Assembly: GCA_009193035.1 (NCBI GenBank)
Contig: SWDT01000010.1
Coordinates: 434,001-498,000, forward strand
Reading direction: 5' to 3'
From: Halicephalobus mephisto
Taxonomy: Eukaryota; Nematoda; Chromadorea; Rhabditida; Panagrolaimidae
Length of the DNA stretch: 64,000 nucleotides
Part shown: positions 1 to 13,066 of the stretch, one piece after another
Layout: each line of letters begins with the position of its first letter
Numbering within the stretch: the stretch's first letter is position 1
Made by a program: the position numbers and the translations under genes
Notes under the pieces: generated by a model
Databases searched by the model: none
What the model was told of the DNA's origin: nothing
The model's input: the letters and a program-made list of their open reading frames with translations, nothing else

Positions 1-302
1 TGTTATCAACAATCATTAACGGAAATGATATTCCTTTTATTATAGGACATTAGCTGCTCAATAACGCTATCATTATCTGTGCATGAATTAATGCTAGCAA
101 TAAAAGTGCTTTTGTCCATTATTTTTTTTATATGCGATGAAATTGAATAGTGTAGTTTTATCTTATAAAAATAAAATTCTACTACTAAAGTTTCTCTTGT
201 TCATAACTTCGGTAAGGGTTTTCGAGGCCTCACGGTAACTGATTTATTTTTACTAAACATTGAAAGAAACAAGATGGGGTTATCAAGATTCACATATTGG
301 TT

Positions 303-3300
303 TTATCTCAATGGTTCTTCTTGGATTAATGCATCTTTGAGGGGTATAGCTCTCGATCTAACCGTTGAAGTACCAGTGTTCGAATAGTTCTGGGGAATTT
401 CTTTATTTACTTTTGATCGATGGGGAGGAATAGGTGGTTTAGATGTCGGACCATCTATATTATCAATTTGAATCAGTTGATTTTGAAGATTACATGGTCG
501 AGATTCATTGTCTTCCATTCTTACTGATAGGTGACCACATTCATGATCAGAATCAAATATCTGATCTTCAGATGGAGAATGAATAACGGTTTCATTATCT
601 TCATGATCTGGATGCTCTCGGTTGCTTAATTCACTTCTCAAATGTTTTCTACCTCTTTGGGATATGAAGTAGACTGTGAAGGAGATGGTAAAGAACAGAA
701 ATAGATGTAGAATGAGGGAAACGACAAATAGAACATGCCATGTACTGAGATGTGTAAGGTAAAGAGTAGCCGATTCAAAGATCTGGAAATGGTTAGATGC
801 AATTATGTCAAAAATTATAAGATAATTCTTATTTACTGACCATGGGGAATCCAAGAAGAATTTGTGGAACAAGCAAACGAGTACAAATCATTGATGTTGA
901 ATAAGGGATCTTCAAAATAGCATTAGGGTCAGTTCTCTGCAATTCCCGAAGTTCTTGTTCCCATTTCGTCCAATTCCTTAATTGACTCAAATCTTTGACA
1001 AAGTACTTATTGATGCTTTTAAATAGGCGATTCTCCGAAAGATTTTGTCCAAAGAGAGGAATATAAAATGGAAGATTCAGGAAAAGAAGTATCAAAGGAA
1101 TCCATAAAGCAGGAAATCGGTAATCTGGCCTGATCCAGCAACTGAAATCGAAATGTATTGACGATTGAGATAGATAAATCTACTTACAATCCATCCTTCC
1201 TCTGGAAGAATTCTGTCATTGTAACCGCAAATACTACAGTAATGAAAAGTGGCAAAAGGAGGCTATAAAGTAACGGCAAAGCTATAGTTGTTTCACTTCC
1301 CACAAATACCCGAACAACTCTTTGGTACCAGGTTTTCCAATTCCCTATCGCTTCCGTCACGATGAATACTTTCAGAATCGATGATAATATGCAAACAAGA
1401 AATACGTAGTAATTGAATCCTGCTACAATCTCACATGCTGTTTCTGAAACAACTATATCAGTGTTTCCCATAATAAGGAGAAAGATGAGGAAAACAAAAA
1501 ATATAAAATTATAGAACAGCGAGAACGACTGGACTTTGGATGTCAGATAGTCATCGTGGAAACTAAAGAGCATCTTTGGTAGACACTTAATGTGGCATTG
1601 GAAAGGCATGCTGCCTCCTTTGAGAATGTAGAAAATGGCTGGGAAAATAAAAAAGATACTAGATAGCGCGATAAAAATAATCGTGACTACTTTTAGAGAA
1701 GTGTTGCAGAGGATTGGGTCACTTGAATTCCCTTTCTAAAAGAGAAAATTATTTCAAATTCGAGAACAAATCTTACATAGTAAACAACACAAGTTGAAGC
1801 GTTACAGTCACCCTCATATTCATCACCATTACGACTCATTGTGGCTCTTGCTATAAAGATCTGACCAGAAATATAAGCAATTTCCGGAATTCGGTGAAGA
1901 TTATTGGCATTCTAAACCAACTGATGTAGGAGATAGGGTGCTTAAAGATATACCTTTTTAGGGTAAGAAGTAATCTTCGTGGGAAATGCCATGACATTTC
2001 CATCTCTATCTACTCCACCACCGCTGTAAACTTGTTTATCCTTCAATACTGGCTTGGAATTGCAGCTTCCTGAATCTGCAAGTGAAAGAATTACATTGTC
2101 ACTTCCTCTAGCAAAGTTGGTTCTTTGCTTGTCTTGCTCGGTAATATTTCCTTCGAAAATGTAAAATACTGCTGGAGTAACGGAAACAAACCCCCTCTCC
2201 ATTTTATTGTTGCACCATTCATCCTTGGGAAGCAGTTTAATGCAAAAAGTTACATCTTTGGATCCTTTATTGGCTTTCTTATTCCCGGCAAAACAGGTTT
2301 CATAATAACCGGTCGTATCATTACAGAAGTTCATCTTATTGAAAGATTTAACGTAGATACTTGAAGTTGTACTACCATAACTAATTGTGGTATTGGATTT
2401 TGCTACTATATTTGTTATTGCACTATAGAACCAGAGAAGACAACCCTTTTGTTTTTCATTTACTTCCTTCATAACTGTTGCATTTAGAATCGCAGCTTTG
2501 TTAACAATGTCTAGAATGTTGATTGCCGTCTGAAATTAGAAAAGACAATGGAAATAACTTCAAAAGAAAGTTTGCTGTCTTACCGCACTATCAATAATCA
2601 GAAAGTCCTGCGTTACTTTTGCTACAATTGCTCCAGCATAATAAACATCACTGCTGGTAATACTCGTATTGCTTACGAAAGCGGTTTTGGTATTGTTGAC
2701 TAGTAGGTGGATGGCGGTTTCATCATTTATTCCCTTTACAAGCTGACAATAAATTTTGGTAATATTCGTAGCATTACAGTTCCTTACGATTGTGGGTAAG
2801 GGAGGTGGTACAACAACTAAAATTCTTAATTATTCAGAATTTCCCATAGGATAATTTTAATACCTGGTAAAGGAGTTGTTGTAGGAGTGAAACAAACTGA
2901 AAATTTAGATTGTCTCTTAGAATATAAGAACAAACACTTACGTCCAGTTACATTGAATTGGACAAACCGGGTAGCAAAATTTATTTTTGAACGTCTCAAT
3001 CGGATATGTATAGGTTCATTTGTTGGTGAGATATCTGTCATTATTTTGCTATAATTTTTCACAACTAATGGTCGAGACTTTAAAGTGGTCTCCATCATAT
3101 TATCAGATGTTTTTCCTGTTGATCCAGTAGTCACAGATAGAATTGTTGATGAAGTTTCTGTTGGGCTACTTGTTACAGGTGAATTTGTTCCTGTGGTATC
3201 TGTGGATGACGATAATGTAGTGAAAATGCTTGATCTTGCTGATGAAGTTTCTGTTAGGTTACTTGTTACAGGTGAATTTGTTCCTGTGGTATCTGTGGAT

Positions 3301-5308
3301 GACGATACTGCAGTGAAAATGCTTGATATTGCTGGTGAAGTTTCTGTTGGGCTACTTGTTATAGGTGAATTTGTTCCTGTGGTATCTGTGGATGACGATA
3401 ATGTAGTGAAAATGCTTGATCTTGCTGATGAAGTTTCTGTTAGGTTACTTGTTACAGGTGAATTTGTTCCTGTGGTATCTGTGGATGACGATACTGCAGT
3501 GAAAATGCTTGATATTGCTGGTGAAGTTTCCGTTGTTTCTGTCTGGGCAGTGGTTTCTAATGAAGTTGATGCGGTAGCAATATTTGATGTTGTCTGTGAA
3601 GATTCTGTAGTTGTTTCTGGAAATATTGTTGTTGATGAAGAAATTGTTGTCATTGATGATGTGGGTAACGTTGTGCTTATAGAAGTTTCCAATATAGTTG
3701 TTGCAGGAGTAGTAGAAAAGGGGGAAATGCATTGCGGATAAGGTTCTGCAGCACACTCAGAACTCCACATAGGCATTGATAATACGTCTTGATCTACGTT
3801 TATTGTGAAATTACTGCCACTAAGTATAGTCATCGAACAAGAACCTTGAGGCAAATAGATTTGAGAACAGTTATTATCAATTGTGTTACCACAAAACTCA
3901 ATAATGCTGTTTCCAATAAGTATTATATCCGCGGAATAATTTCTGAAATTGATGTATTTGTCTTTAATTTACAGTACAAATATATACCTGTAATTTATAT
4001 GTAACGTCGGTCGATCCTCGGTAGGTATTACTGTCGATATTGAAGAACAATTGTTGTATAAAGAGTGACCACATAAGTTGTCACACCATCCCATATCATA
4101 GCTATCATTACGAATAAATGTGAAATCTGTTTCAAGCTGAAAGTGAAGTACAGCCCCATCGTAGGGTTCTAATGTACCACAGTTAATAATTTTCGTAGTT
4201 ACTAGATTTGATGAATTGACTGACGCTCTACCACATACATTTCCATTTGTGCTGTAAAATGAGGATGTAAGTGGATCAAATATTCAAAATATTATAATGA
4301 TCAGAGCTGTTGTGTTTTCCAATTTTTGATTTTGAATTAAACTAGTTGGACTTGAATTTCAGAGCTTTAGTAACAACAACTTGGTTCCATTTCTTTATTA
4401 CCATTAAAATTCAGTCTTTCACTATCTTTCGTTATGAAAGTTGTTACTAAATTTCACATGTCGTTTACATGATGTAGCATTTCTGTCTCAAACCAATAAT
4501 GGCAATTCGAAAACTAAGAACAATACTAACTTAGGCATTATGTTCACTGATGACAAACACTCAATCGCTTAACCAAATCTATTTTTATTATTAGATAGGA
4601 TCTTACAATCTTATCCAACGTTTTCAACGATATCCAAATACCCTACATGCAGCTTTGTTTTTATCTAAGCTTATATACCAAACAAGAGAAAGATTGCTAT
4701 ATCAAAATCTTGATATCTCAGAACATTGTAAAATTAAGAAGTTTAATTACCCATGAAGATAAAATCGAAAAACTCAAAATTGTACATAAAAAATTAGTCT
4801 AGTAAAACAAAGATTATCTAGTAATTAAAAAAATTACATACGTACTATTAGGGAACACAACGTTCAATTTAGTATTATTTCTCATTTTTTAACAAAAGTT
4901 TTTGATATAGATCAAAAGTATTGAATCCTAACATACAAATCTTATGACTGTCATTGAAATGCGCGCTTAATAATTCAATCAGTTTGAATTGAATTCCTTG
5001 ACTGCCGAAATTCAAAAATTCAGAACCGACAGCTCTGATAATGATCATAAAATGTGCACTTACATGCTGCCATCGTTCAATTGAATGCAGAGTTCAGGTG
5101 ATGTATATGAATTAGGAATTGATTCATCAGCAGTAGCAAAATTGTATAGAATTTCTCTCGAATTATTTAAAGCGAAATAAGAAATAACAGTCTTACTACT
5201 ACATGTAGAAACAGCATTGTCATTTAAATATACGCTAATTGTAATACAATCATCTGCAATGGCAGTCTTCAAAATAATACTAGCAATTAGAAAAGCTAGC
5301 ATAATCAA
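303..5308 (-). CDS. Large mucin-like seven-transmembrane receptor (adhesion-GPCR-like)
   Basis: Ten exons join in one frame to about 1271 codons: 5308-5064, 4251-3988, 3942-2942, 2896-2864, 2816-2584, 2529-1954, 1911-1777, 1735-1188, 1141-841 and 782-303. The protein starts with a signal peptide, then a Cys-rich ectodomain with many N-glycosylation sites, then a Ser/Thr-rich mucin-like block with 31-residue repeats. Near residue 820 a Cys-containing stretch sits where adhesion receptors have a GPS site, but no cleavage triad is visible. Seven hydrophobic segments follow (about residues 845-867, 901-919, 937-955, 982-1002, 1025-1041, 1095-1117 and 1126-1151). A Cys precedes segment 3 and a Cys-Trp pair precedes segment 5, as in secretin/adhesion receptors. 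The cytosolic tail has a PPIPPHR stretch. The 840-783 intron uses ATG|GTCAGT and TTTCCAG and restores the frame. The class is inferred from topology, so another nematode 7TM family is possible. No ligand can be inferred. Confidence 0.72.
3139..3530 (-). repeat. 93-bp coding tandem repeat, four copies
   Basis: Four 93-bp units, in phase at spacings of exactly 93 bp, encode 31-residue Ser/Thr/Pro blocks of the receptor's mucin-like stalk. Units alternate between two types, so that a 186-bp pair is present twice and is nearly identical. This indicates recent expansion by unequal exchange. Confidence 0.9.
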
Positions 5309-8300
5309 TTGATGCTTTACTCAATTGCATTGAATACAATACGGAGTTGAATAGTTTCTTATCAAAACAAACGCAGAGAATAACCTCCTTTTGATTGTTT
5401 TTCAAATGATAACTTCGGATTATTTTATGTTCTCTTCTAATTTCTTTGTCGTCCGGGAAAGACTAAAAACATTTTTCTGGTTTTTAGTTTGTTAATTCTT
5501 AGATTACTGACACAGAAGTTATGCTAGAAATAAAGCATTCGAAGGGATAGCCCGAATATTAGGGACTGTAGAACATTGTAGAACACGAGTGAGACTCTTA
5601 ATGGCTTTTGGGTGATGGGATATTCAGTTATTGTTTGGGTCTTAGTGTTTAAGTAAAGATTGGCAATATTCTTTCTATTTCTATTTTAACATAGATAAAG
5701 CACCATTATGCATAAAATTAAAATTTTCTCCTTTACCAATGCTCTAAGTCATGACCTATGCTTATCTTAAGTAAATGATGAGGATTATCAATTACTAAAT
5801 GAAAATCACAGTTGCTGTTAGAGTTTTGCATCAACTATAGTTGAGATAATAACTTTTTTAGATCTTGAAATTTAAATATATAATTCAAACATAAAATGAA
5901 GTTCAAGAACTATTCTATTTCTTCCTTTTGAACGATGTAAATAACAGATTTACTTCATTTTCTTGTTATTTTGATGAATTATAACTATTTTTGTGAAAAT
6001 AACAAACTTGTTTCCGGCTTCGAATGTTATTTTTGACCCATATGATAATAAAATATGCCGAACTCTGATAGACGTTAATGGATTTATGGTTTTTATTACT
6101 GAAAAATTTATTTTTTCGATTGCACTGATTTTGAATGAGTCCTGTTTCTCTTTTCACTTTTACAAGTTGATGTAGAATGACTTGTTGGATCGCTTTATCG
6201 GTGTTTTTCTTCAACATCACATGAAAACTTAATTGGAATTTTCAAATCACTTTTGATAAATTTAATTGAAGAACCAGTTTCTGAGTTTATCACCGTAACT
6301 ACTCAGTAAACTTTGACTTTCCTTTTATTCGAAAGAAGACTGTATTTTCAGTTACCAGAACCAAAGGCAAATTCTTAAGAAGTGGAACATTGCCATCAGG
6401 AAGATTTAAAGACAGAAGAAATTTTATCAAATTGAAACCTACTTTACGATAAGTTTTTAGAAGAGGTTCTTTTCTGCCTGTCTTTTGGATAATGTGTGAA
6501 GCACAGAAAATAGAGAAGAGTTTTAAAAAATGTAGAACCAAAATGATGATCAAAAGATTCTATTGAGTCAGAATACGACATAAAAATAAGCAACTTAATT
6601 ATTTTAAAGGGAGTAATAAAAACTACTACTTTCTTATTCAAAATTTTTATTCTTGTACTTAAGTTCCTAAAAATGTGATCCGTTGGTATTGATTGGACCA
6701 CATTTCTGCGTTTTGCACCAAGTTATATGCTGAAAAAGAAAATAGGGATGATTTTATAAATCAAAATTTAGAAAGCTAGCATATTCTTGTACCTTTTTTC
6801 ATCGCTTATTTATTATGTTTTTGAAGATAGTTATAATTGTCCTACTGACGAATCACAAAAGACATTTAATTCAAAGGCTGCACAAAATCAAGGATTATTA
6901 AAGAACAAGCGAATCTCACTAAATATAGCAAGAACAAATTGGTCATTTTAGAAAACAAAATCGAAATGATTTGTCTTTTTTATCAATCTGTTTATTCAAT
7001 TAAATATTTTATTTTAGACCATGTGTTACTCCAGAAACCAGTCAAGTTATTGAAAGCAGTCAAACTACTCCAGTCACAAATGATAACGCAGAATTTTCTG
7101 AAAGAATTTATGTGAGAATCTGCTATATTGAAGTTCTTCCTTAGAAAACCCTTGATGTAATTTTATTTGTTACTGGAATTTTTTAGCATTTTAAAGAAAT
7201 GAATTCTCTAAATGCATTACAGACATGATATTAATAAATGAGAATTTTTCTTTTATTATCATGGCTGCAGAAAAAAAACTTTTGATAACTTGAAGAAGTC
7301 GATAATTTGTATCTTCATTTCTAACATTTCTGATATATAATTTTAAGATTAACAATTTCCATATATGAAGTACTTCAAAAATCATTTTGTTCTTGTTTCG
7401 TGTTTTCTTTGGAATCTCTTAAAATTTATTATGACTATTCTCTATATTGATTTTAAGACAAATCTTGGACTAGCCATTTCTTTTGTCTATGAAAACCTTG
7501 AAAAAGACATTTCCTAATGACTTAATCAAGGATCGTTTTGTCAAATTCAGGATAATTCACTATTCTTATCTTCAAATCAAATTCTGGGAAATCCCTGACT
7601 TATTTTCTGATTGCCTTATCAACATCAACAAGGGATGTGATAATCCTTTGACAAACGACTTGGGGGATAGTTGTGAATAACAATGAGGATTTAATAAAAA
7701 TAAGTAGCTAAAAAATGTTGTTACGGAATTTTTAATCATTATTGCCTAATGAATAGATTTCCTAATTACTGAAACGAGAACTAACTCGTTACTTCAAAAT
7801 TTATGTATGTTTGTGAATATTAGTAATGATTGAGATCAACTAAACTTTTTTCAAGAACTATGTGCTCAATACTAGAATTCTATTCACTATATCTTTAAGA
7901 ATCTTCATGTTTTTTAATTTTTATATGAACAAAATAATTCAATTGGTGTAGATCAGATTTCGATAGCCGTTAATCCTAGTTCCTTTCTCTCGAGAAATTT
8001 GCTCTACGAAAAAGTTAAGAAAATTTGGATCCGAAGGAATCCTTTTAAATTAATTTATAATGAGGTCGGATTACGAAATAAGTTTTAAAAATGATTGATT
8101 CTTAGATATTTTAAGAAAATGAATTGTGCATTTAATTACGTAACTTTTTGTGTTCAAAAATAAGGTTGATTTACAAGGTACAAACAGAAACATGACAATG
8201 ATTGATTGACAAAGCCAAGGGCTGCCCAAAGGCATCGGACTTTCATGTGAAGTCTCATTCAAGGTCAGCAGAAAGCAAGAACCGGCTTTATGCAATTAAG

Positions 8301-9327
8301 CGTGTTATTTTTTCCATAAATCAACTGGTGATCTTCACATAAAACTTTTTTCCCGTCTATTTTGGGAGATTGGGCAACTATCGACAGTGTAATCTGAAGA
8401 TTTTTCAAGAAGTATAAAAAACCCTCCTGTTATTTTTCAATTTCGAAAATAAAAACAAGGAAAAATTAGCTGGAGAATTATTCAACATGCTTTTCTGAAT
8501 ACATTTATGTGGGTGTATTTGGGACAATTTTCATTTCCGTAAAGTTATGATAAGTATCCAGCACAGGAGGAGTCTATTCTTGAAAAATTTTCTGATTACA
8601 TTTTTTCTGCAATTTCTCCCCCGGTCCAGTGGATTCGGCGGTTGTATGGTTGTGAGTCCGTGAAAACCAAGCCACTCCTTCAATGGATCGACAATGGGGA
8701 GCGAGAGAACAAGTGAGGTTCCGTCTGTTTCCAAAAAATGTCCTCCATCTTTTTCAACTTTGTTTTTTGTGGGTTTTAAAATAACTTCCACGTGGTTTTT
8801 TGTAACTTTTTACAAGATTTCTATGAATGTTTTAACATTGAATAATTATTGTTTTTTTTTCATTTATTTTTCCGTGTTATTTTACGGCTCTATGGAGAAA
8901 ACGCACTCAAAGATGTCATCTTGCTGTCAGCTGCTAGTCTATCCTGCTCGATTTTTCTCACTTCAATTTTCTATCCGTGTTGGATAATTTATTTTTATTT
9001 TTGCGGTTTTGCATCACATATCTGTTTTTTTCTTATTTAGTAGAAATGTAAACAAAACAGAAATTCTCTAAAATAAAATTTCTGTTTACTTGAGTTTTTA
9101 TTACTCGATAACATTGGGTCGCTGGAAGTTTTTTATTTTTGGTGAATATTTTCCTTCAAGAGCGTGATTTCTGCCCAATTGTCTTGTTTAATTAATTTGT
9201 TGTCAGAATACTTTAAATTACATTGTAAACAATTTGATTTTGCAGTTGGAACTCCATCACTTTTGTTGGCCTTTCATTAACTCTGTTCACATCCGGAAAT
9301 ATCTCCTGATCTATTGATTGATTGATT
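5309..9327. other. Gene-poor AT-rich interval
   Basis: Four kilobases with no gene I can model. It includes the probable promoter of the receptor gene (left) and of the coiled-coil gene (right). Short open stretches at about 5990-6180, 6300-6700 and 7480-7680 lack usable starts and splice partners. A 94-nt plus-strand stretch at 7018-7111 is flanked by a good TTTTAG acceptor and a GTGAG donor and is open in one frame. It is treated as an orphan exon candidate. A GC-richer island lies at about 8600-8760, upstream of the next gene, and may be a promoter or 5' leader. Confidence 0.6.
7018..7111 (+). other. Orphan exon candidate
   Basis: After ATTTTATTTTAG the sequence stays open for 31 codons, rich in Thr, Ser, Gln and Glu, and ends at T|GTGAGAAT. 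No partner exon was found on either side. It could be an exon of an unrecognised gene, a relic, or chance. Confidence 0.25.
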
Positions 9328-11584
9328 ATGACAGCCGAAATTCAGACAGGTTCGTCCATTTCTTATTCAATTTTTAGACTTGATTGAATTTAAATTAAAT
9401 TCGCTCCGAAAATATTTTGATTTTCATCTTGTTCAATTTAATGAGCTGCAAGTATCAATTAAACACAGGATATTTCATTTTTCTTTCAATTTAATTTTCA
9501 TTCTTTGTCAATCAATACCTTTTTCAAAGTGTTCCATCAAAAAAAAGCAAAAAATAAAATTGATAAGAGGAAAAGTCTTCCAAACTACGATTTTAATTGC
9601 CAAATATCACTATTATCACTGCCTTTGTTTTTCCAACTTGGAAGAACACCTTATTCTTTGCAAAAACCCAGAAGATAACGTTAAAATGGAATTTTTTCCA
9701 AAAAATGAAAACAGTTTGGAGGTCGCTGTTTCATTGAAAAATTTTCCATTAAAAGATGAATGATGTTTTTGTTTAATCAAAACAAAGCAATTTGCAGTTC
9801 TCCGTCGCCACCTTAGACTCCAGGTCGAACCCATTGATGTAGAGCTCGATGGAACTGATGGTAATCTCCTCTTTGCCACCTTGCAGTCTGCTTTTCCTGG
9901 TTGTTCAGGAGTGTTTTATCGGAACGAAAAAACCAATGCAAAAACTTTGGTCAAATTCGATGGTCAAAAGTTCCATCCTCCCGAGGGTGATTGGGCAGAA
10001 AAGGAGTACTTTGTTCAATTGGGATCTCGATGTGCCTTTCCTTTTGGAAGTTATGAGAACGCTACCAAGCAGTTTGAGAGAAGTGTCAACTTGGTCTCAA
10101 GATTGATGAGCGGAAAGAGAGGGGTCTATTTGGACGACAGGGTGGTCAAGAGAGAGCCTCAAAGTCCTGAGGAGAGAATCGACAGCATCAAGTTGATGGT
10201 CCAGAATATGCCTATTGTGAGTGGTTGTCGGGGAAGATTCATTTAGGATAATGTTGATATTACTGTAGGTGAAATCCGAACCTCCTTCAACTCCACCAGA
10301 TTCCCCGTTGAGACTCCCAAGTGAGGACATGAATCATGCAACTGCTCTTCAACGCACTGCTGCTGATCTTGAGGCAAACTACTCTTCGCTTACTCCATTG
10401 GAACAGCAATTTGTGGATCTGGCCAGGATTTCAACTGCGAAGGACAATATCATTGAATCTCAACGAAACGAGTTGAGACAACTTCATGAAAAACTTCAGG
10501 CTATCAAGAAGTATATTTCTTTAGTTGTTTAATTGGCCTAAAAAATATTTTTAGAAAAGCCCGTGAAACCAAGGAAGAACTTGAAAAATCTGAAGCTCGG
10601 TGCCGTGCCCAAGACGAAGAACTCACTATGCTCCGAAACCTCGGCAAAGAACAAACTTACATGTGTGAACGTGTCAACGATCTTACCAAGAGATTAATCG
10701 ATACCAAAGACGAAAATGACAGAACTGTAGCTCAACTAAATGCTAAAATCGACCATGAAATCGAAATTCGGAAACTGATAGAAAAAGAAAATCAAGAAAA
10801 GGACGAAGTAATCAAGACTCTCAACAAGGAACTGGAACAACATCAGAGGGACCGTCAAGAATACGCCGAAAAACTAGGAATTCTCAACGTGAAACTCGAT
10901 CAACAGTCTGCCGAATTCGCCGCTGCCAGTGAAGAAAGGGCTACTCTTCAAGATGAGCTGGCGGCAGAGAACATCAATCTTCTTGAAAAGTTAGGAGTGC
11001 CATTTTTAGAAATGTTAGTTTAGCAACTAGAGTCACACTTAGCTTATCTTTTTGAAACGTGATTTCAATTGGAATAACCATCAAATTTCAGGAACGAAGC
11101 TCTTCAGAAAAAGTGCGAGGAACTCACTCAGAAGTGTATAGAAATGGAGTCAATATGGAATCAGAAAATCCAAGAAGCCATAAAAGCAGAAGTCGAACGG
11201 AACAATACCTTAACTGAAGACAGTCTAAACCAGGAGAAGAAGATCGCCGAACTCTCGAATATGGTAGACCAGATGGCGAGAGAAAACAGCGAACTAGTCA
11301 GAAGGTTAGAACGTTTTGGTACTTTCTCTGATGTATTGGATGGTTACAGTCTCAATTAACTTTTCACTTGATCACTAACCAAAGCAGGTTTACGTAGGAG
11401 ATTCTAACCATTCACTTAATAATCCCTTGTGGAATACGAGTTCTTTCTAGAAATGTCGCCGTTTTGTAGATTCGAGTCAATAAAGTTGGACCGAGATGAT
11501 CTGAGGAGAAATCTGGCTTTGCTGGAATCGCGTGTCAAGGACAATCTCAGCAAAAGTGCCATAGGCAGTCCGTTAAGATATTAG
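9328..11584 (+). CDS. Coiled-coil protein with TDP-43-type N-terminal domain
   Basis: Six exons (9328-9349, 9798-10216, 10269-10510, 10555-10989, 11092-11304, 11470-11584) join to 481 codons. Residues about 12-80 resemble the N-terminal domain of TDP-43: shared features are EPI before the first acidic turn, DG..LL.T, the FPG..G..YRN core, then H.P...W. In TDP-43 this ubiquitin/DIX-like fold drives head-to-tail oligomerisation. No RRM domains follow. Residues about 150-480 are instead Glu/Lys/Gln-rich with heptads and probably form long coiled coils, separated from the head by a Pro/Ser-rich linker. The start is the ATG at 9328. Its 22-nt first exon gives seven codons and then a 448-bp intron. 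An oligomerising scaffold role is inference. I do not recognise a named nematode orthologue. Confidence 0.8.
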
Positions 11585-11781
11585 TCCCAAAACCACAGTA
11601 TACGTATGTAACTATTTGGAGTTATTTATTCTACTTATAGTATCCTGATTAAAGAAGGAATGGTATTTATCGTTTTGCCTTCAGTATGAGTTTACGGATA
11701 AAGAGTAAAACTAGAGAGATTTTAATTATTTTACTGTATAATTGACATTACTGTAATTAATAATGATACTTGATGAATGAA

Positions 11782-12638
11782 TTATTGAATGATTAATAAA
11801 GAAATAAAAAGAACTTCAAAAACCAGGGCGAATGACGAAGTAGCCGAGCATGTAGCACACTTCTCCCAAGGAAACTGAAAACAAGATGTTAAAAATAAAC
11901 TATCTCCCAAAATGATGATTATTAGGAGTTTATTTTTGAATGGAGAGTAAAAGTAAGGCATTGCTGTAAATTTTGATCTTGACACTTTGATCTTTTATTT
12001 TTAGGAAGTATTTTATCATAAGTTTCTAAAAATGTAAAGCAATTTGTACTTAAAAAGCTTTCTCGCTTACGATTTCTGGGCAAGAATAAAGAATATCGAG
12101 ATTCTAAAATTTCCAAGAATCTACTGCATACTTTCGAAAATATGGGTACAATTTAATGATAAATATAATAGTAATTAACATATAGCCAATTGAAAGCTGT
12201 AAAAACAACACTTACCAGAGGCATTTCACATCCTTCGTTGGCACAGCAATTGTAGGTGTATTCAAAATTACTCGAGTTCACATACCAGGGCATGGAGCCT
12301 TTACATTGAATCTGAACAGCGTTACCGATAGTATTGTTTGGCATATATGTATTGAGGTCTTCTCGAACTTTATCAGGACAGGTGTTAAGCTCCAGAGTGA
12401 AATAGGTGTCAAAATCTACTTTCATCCGGAATTTCCCAGATAAACACATATAAGTTGTGTTAGGATCACAGTGCCAGTTACTTAATAAGTTTGATGGAGC
12501 ATAATTAGCTATTTTTAACCCTCCAGTGGTGGTTTCCTTAATCCCAAATGGACATTGTAACGCTTCAGTAAAAGAGAATAACGGAATAAAAATCAAAAAG
12601 AGCATGATGAATCGCAACATATCATCAATAAAGATCAT
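11782..12638 (-). CDS. Small Ly6/uPAR-like surface protein
   Basis: Two exons (12638-12216 and 11874-11782) join in phase to 171 residues. The protein has a signal peptide ending near FTEALQC, about ten cysteines in the mature part, several N-glycosylation sites, a CC-x4-C motif near the end of exon 1 like the closing motif of three-finger Ly6 domains, and a C-terminal hydrophobic segment that fits a GPI-anchor signal or a membrane anchor. The 341-bp intron is longer than most here, so an internal exon cannot be excluded. It ends about 200 bp from the convergent coiled-coil gene, and polyadenylation-like AATAAA runs lie between them. The Ly6 assignment rests on Cys pattern only. Confidence 0.6.
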
Positions 12639-13066
12639 AAAGTAATAAAAATATCAATGCAAAGGTAAGGTAGCCGTTTCTTGAATCGGAGAATTTGGAT
12701 AGATAAGCATATGAGTCGAAAAATCGTGTTTAGGGGATAATATTTATTGAATTATACAAATAGCTTCTAAGAAATCTTAATAATTTAACTTTTTGTGAAA
12801 AATGTAATCGGTGATATTTCAACTATTTGAGATTTTGTATCAACGGCAAATGAGCATAGGTTTCTTAAATTAAACATGAAGAACATTCCATATGACATAA
12901 AGCAAAGTATTAATTTGTTCTGAGAGTAATCATATCACTTTTCCTTCGAGAAGTAGTTGGAAAACTTATTTCCTATGCCTAAAATACCACATTATTTCCT
13001 TTTTCTCGAAGAAAAATTTTTCCACCTCAATTTATCATCTTTATTTTTGTTTCAAAAGCAATAACG
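12639..13066. other. Intergenic, nothing recognised
   Basis: AT-rich spacer upstream of the Ly6-like gene. No gene, repeat or RNA was seen. It probably holds that gene's promoter. Confidence 0.6.

Noticed and set aside
3085..3741. Plus-strand open frame of 218 codons opposite the receptor stalk
   Set aside because: It is a mirror of the Ser/Thr repeat on the minus strand; the repeat composition keeps the complement open. No splice sites or domains.
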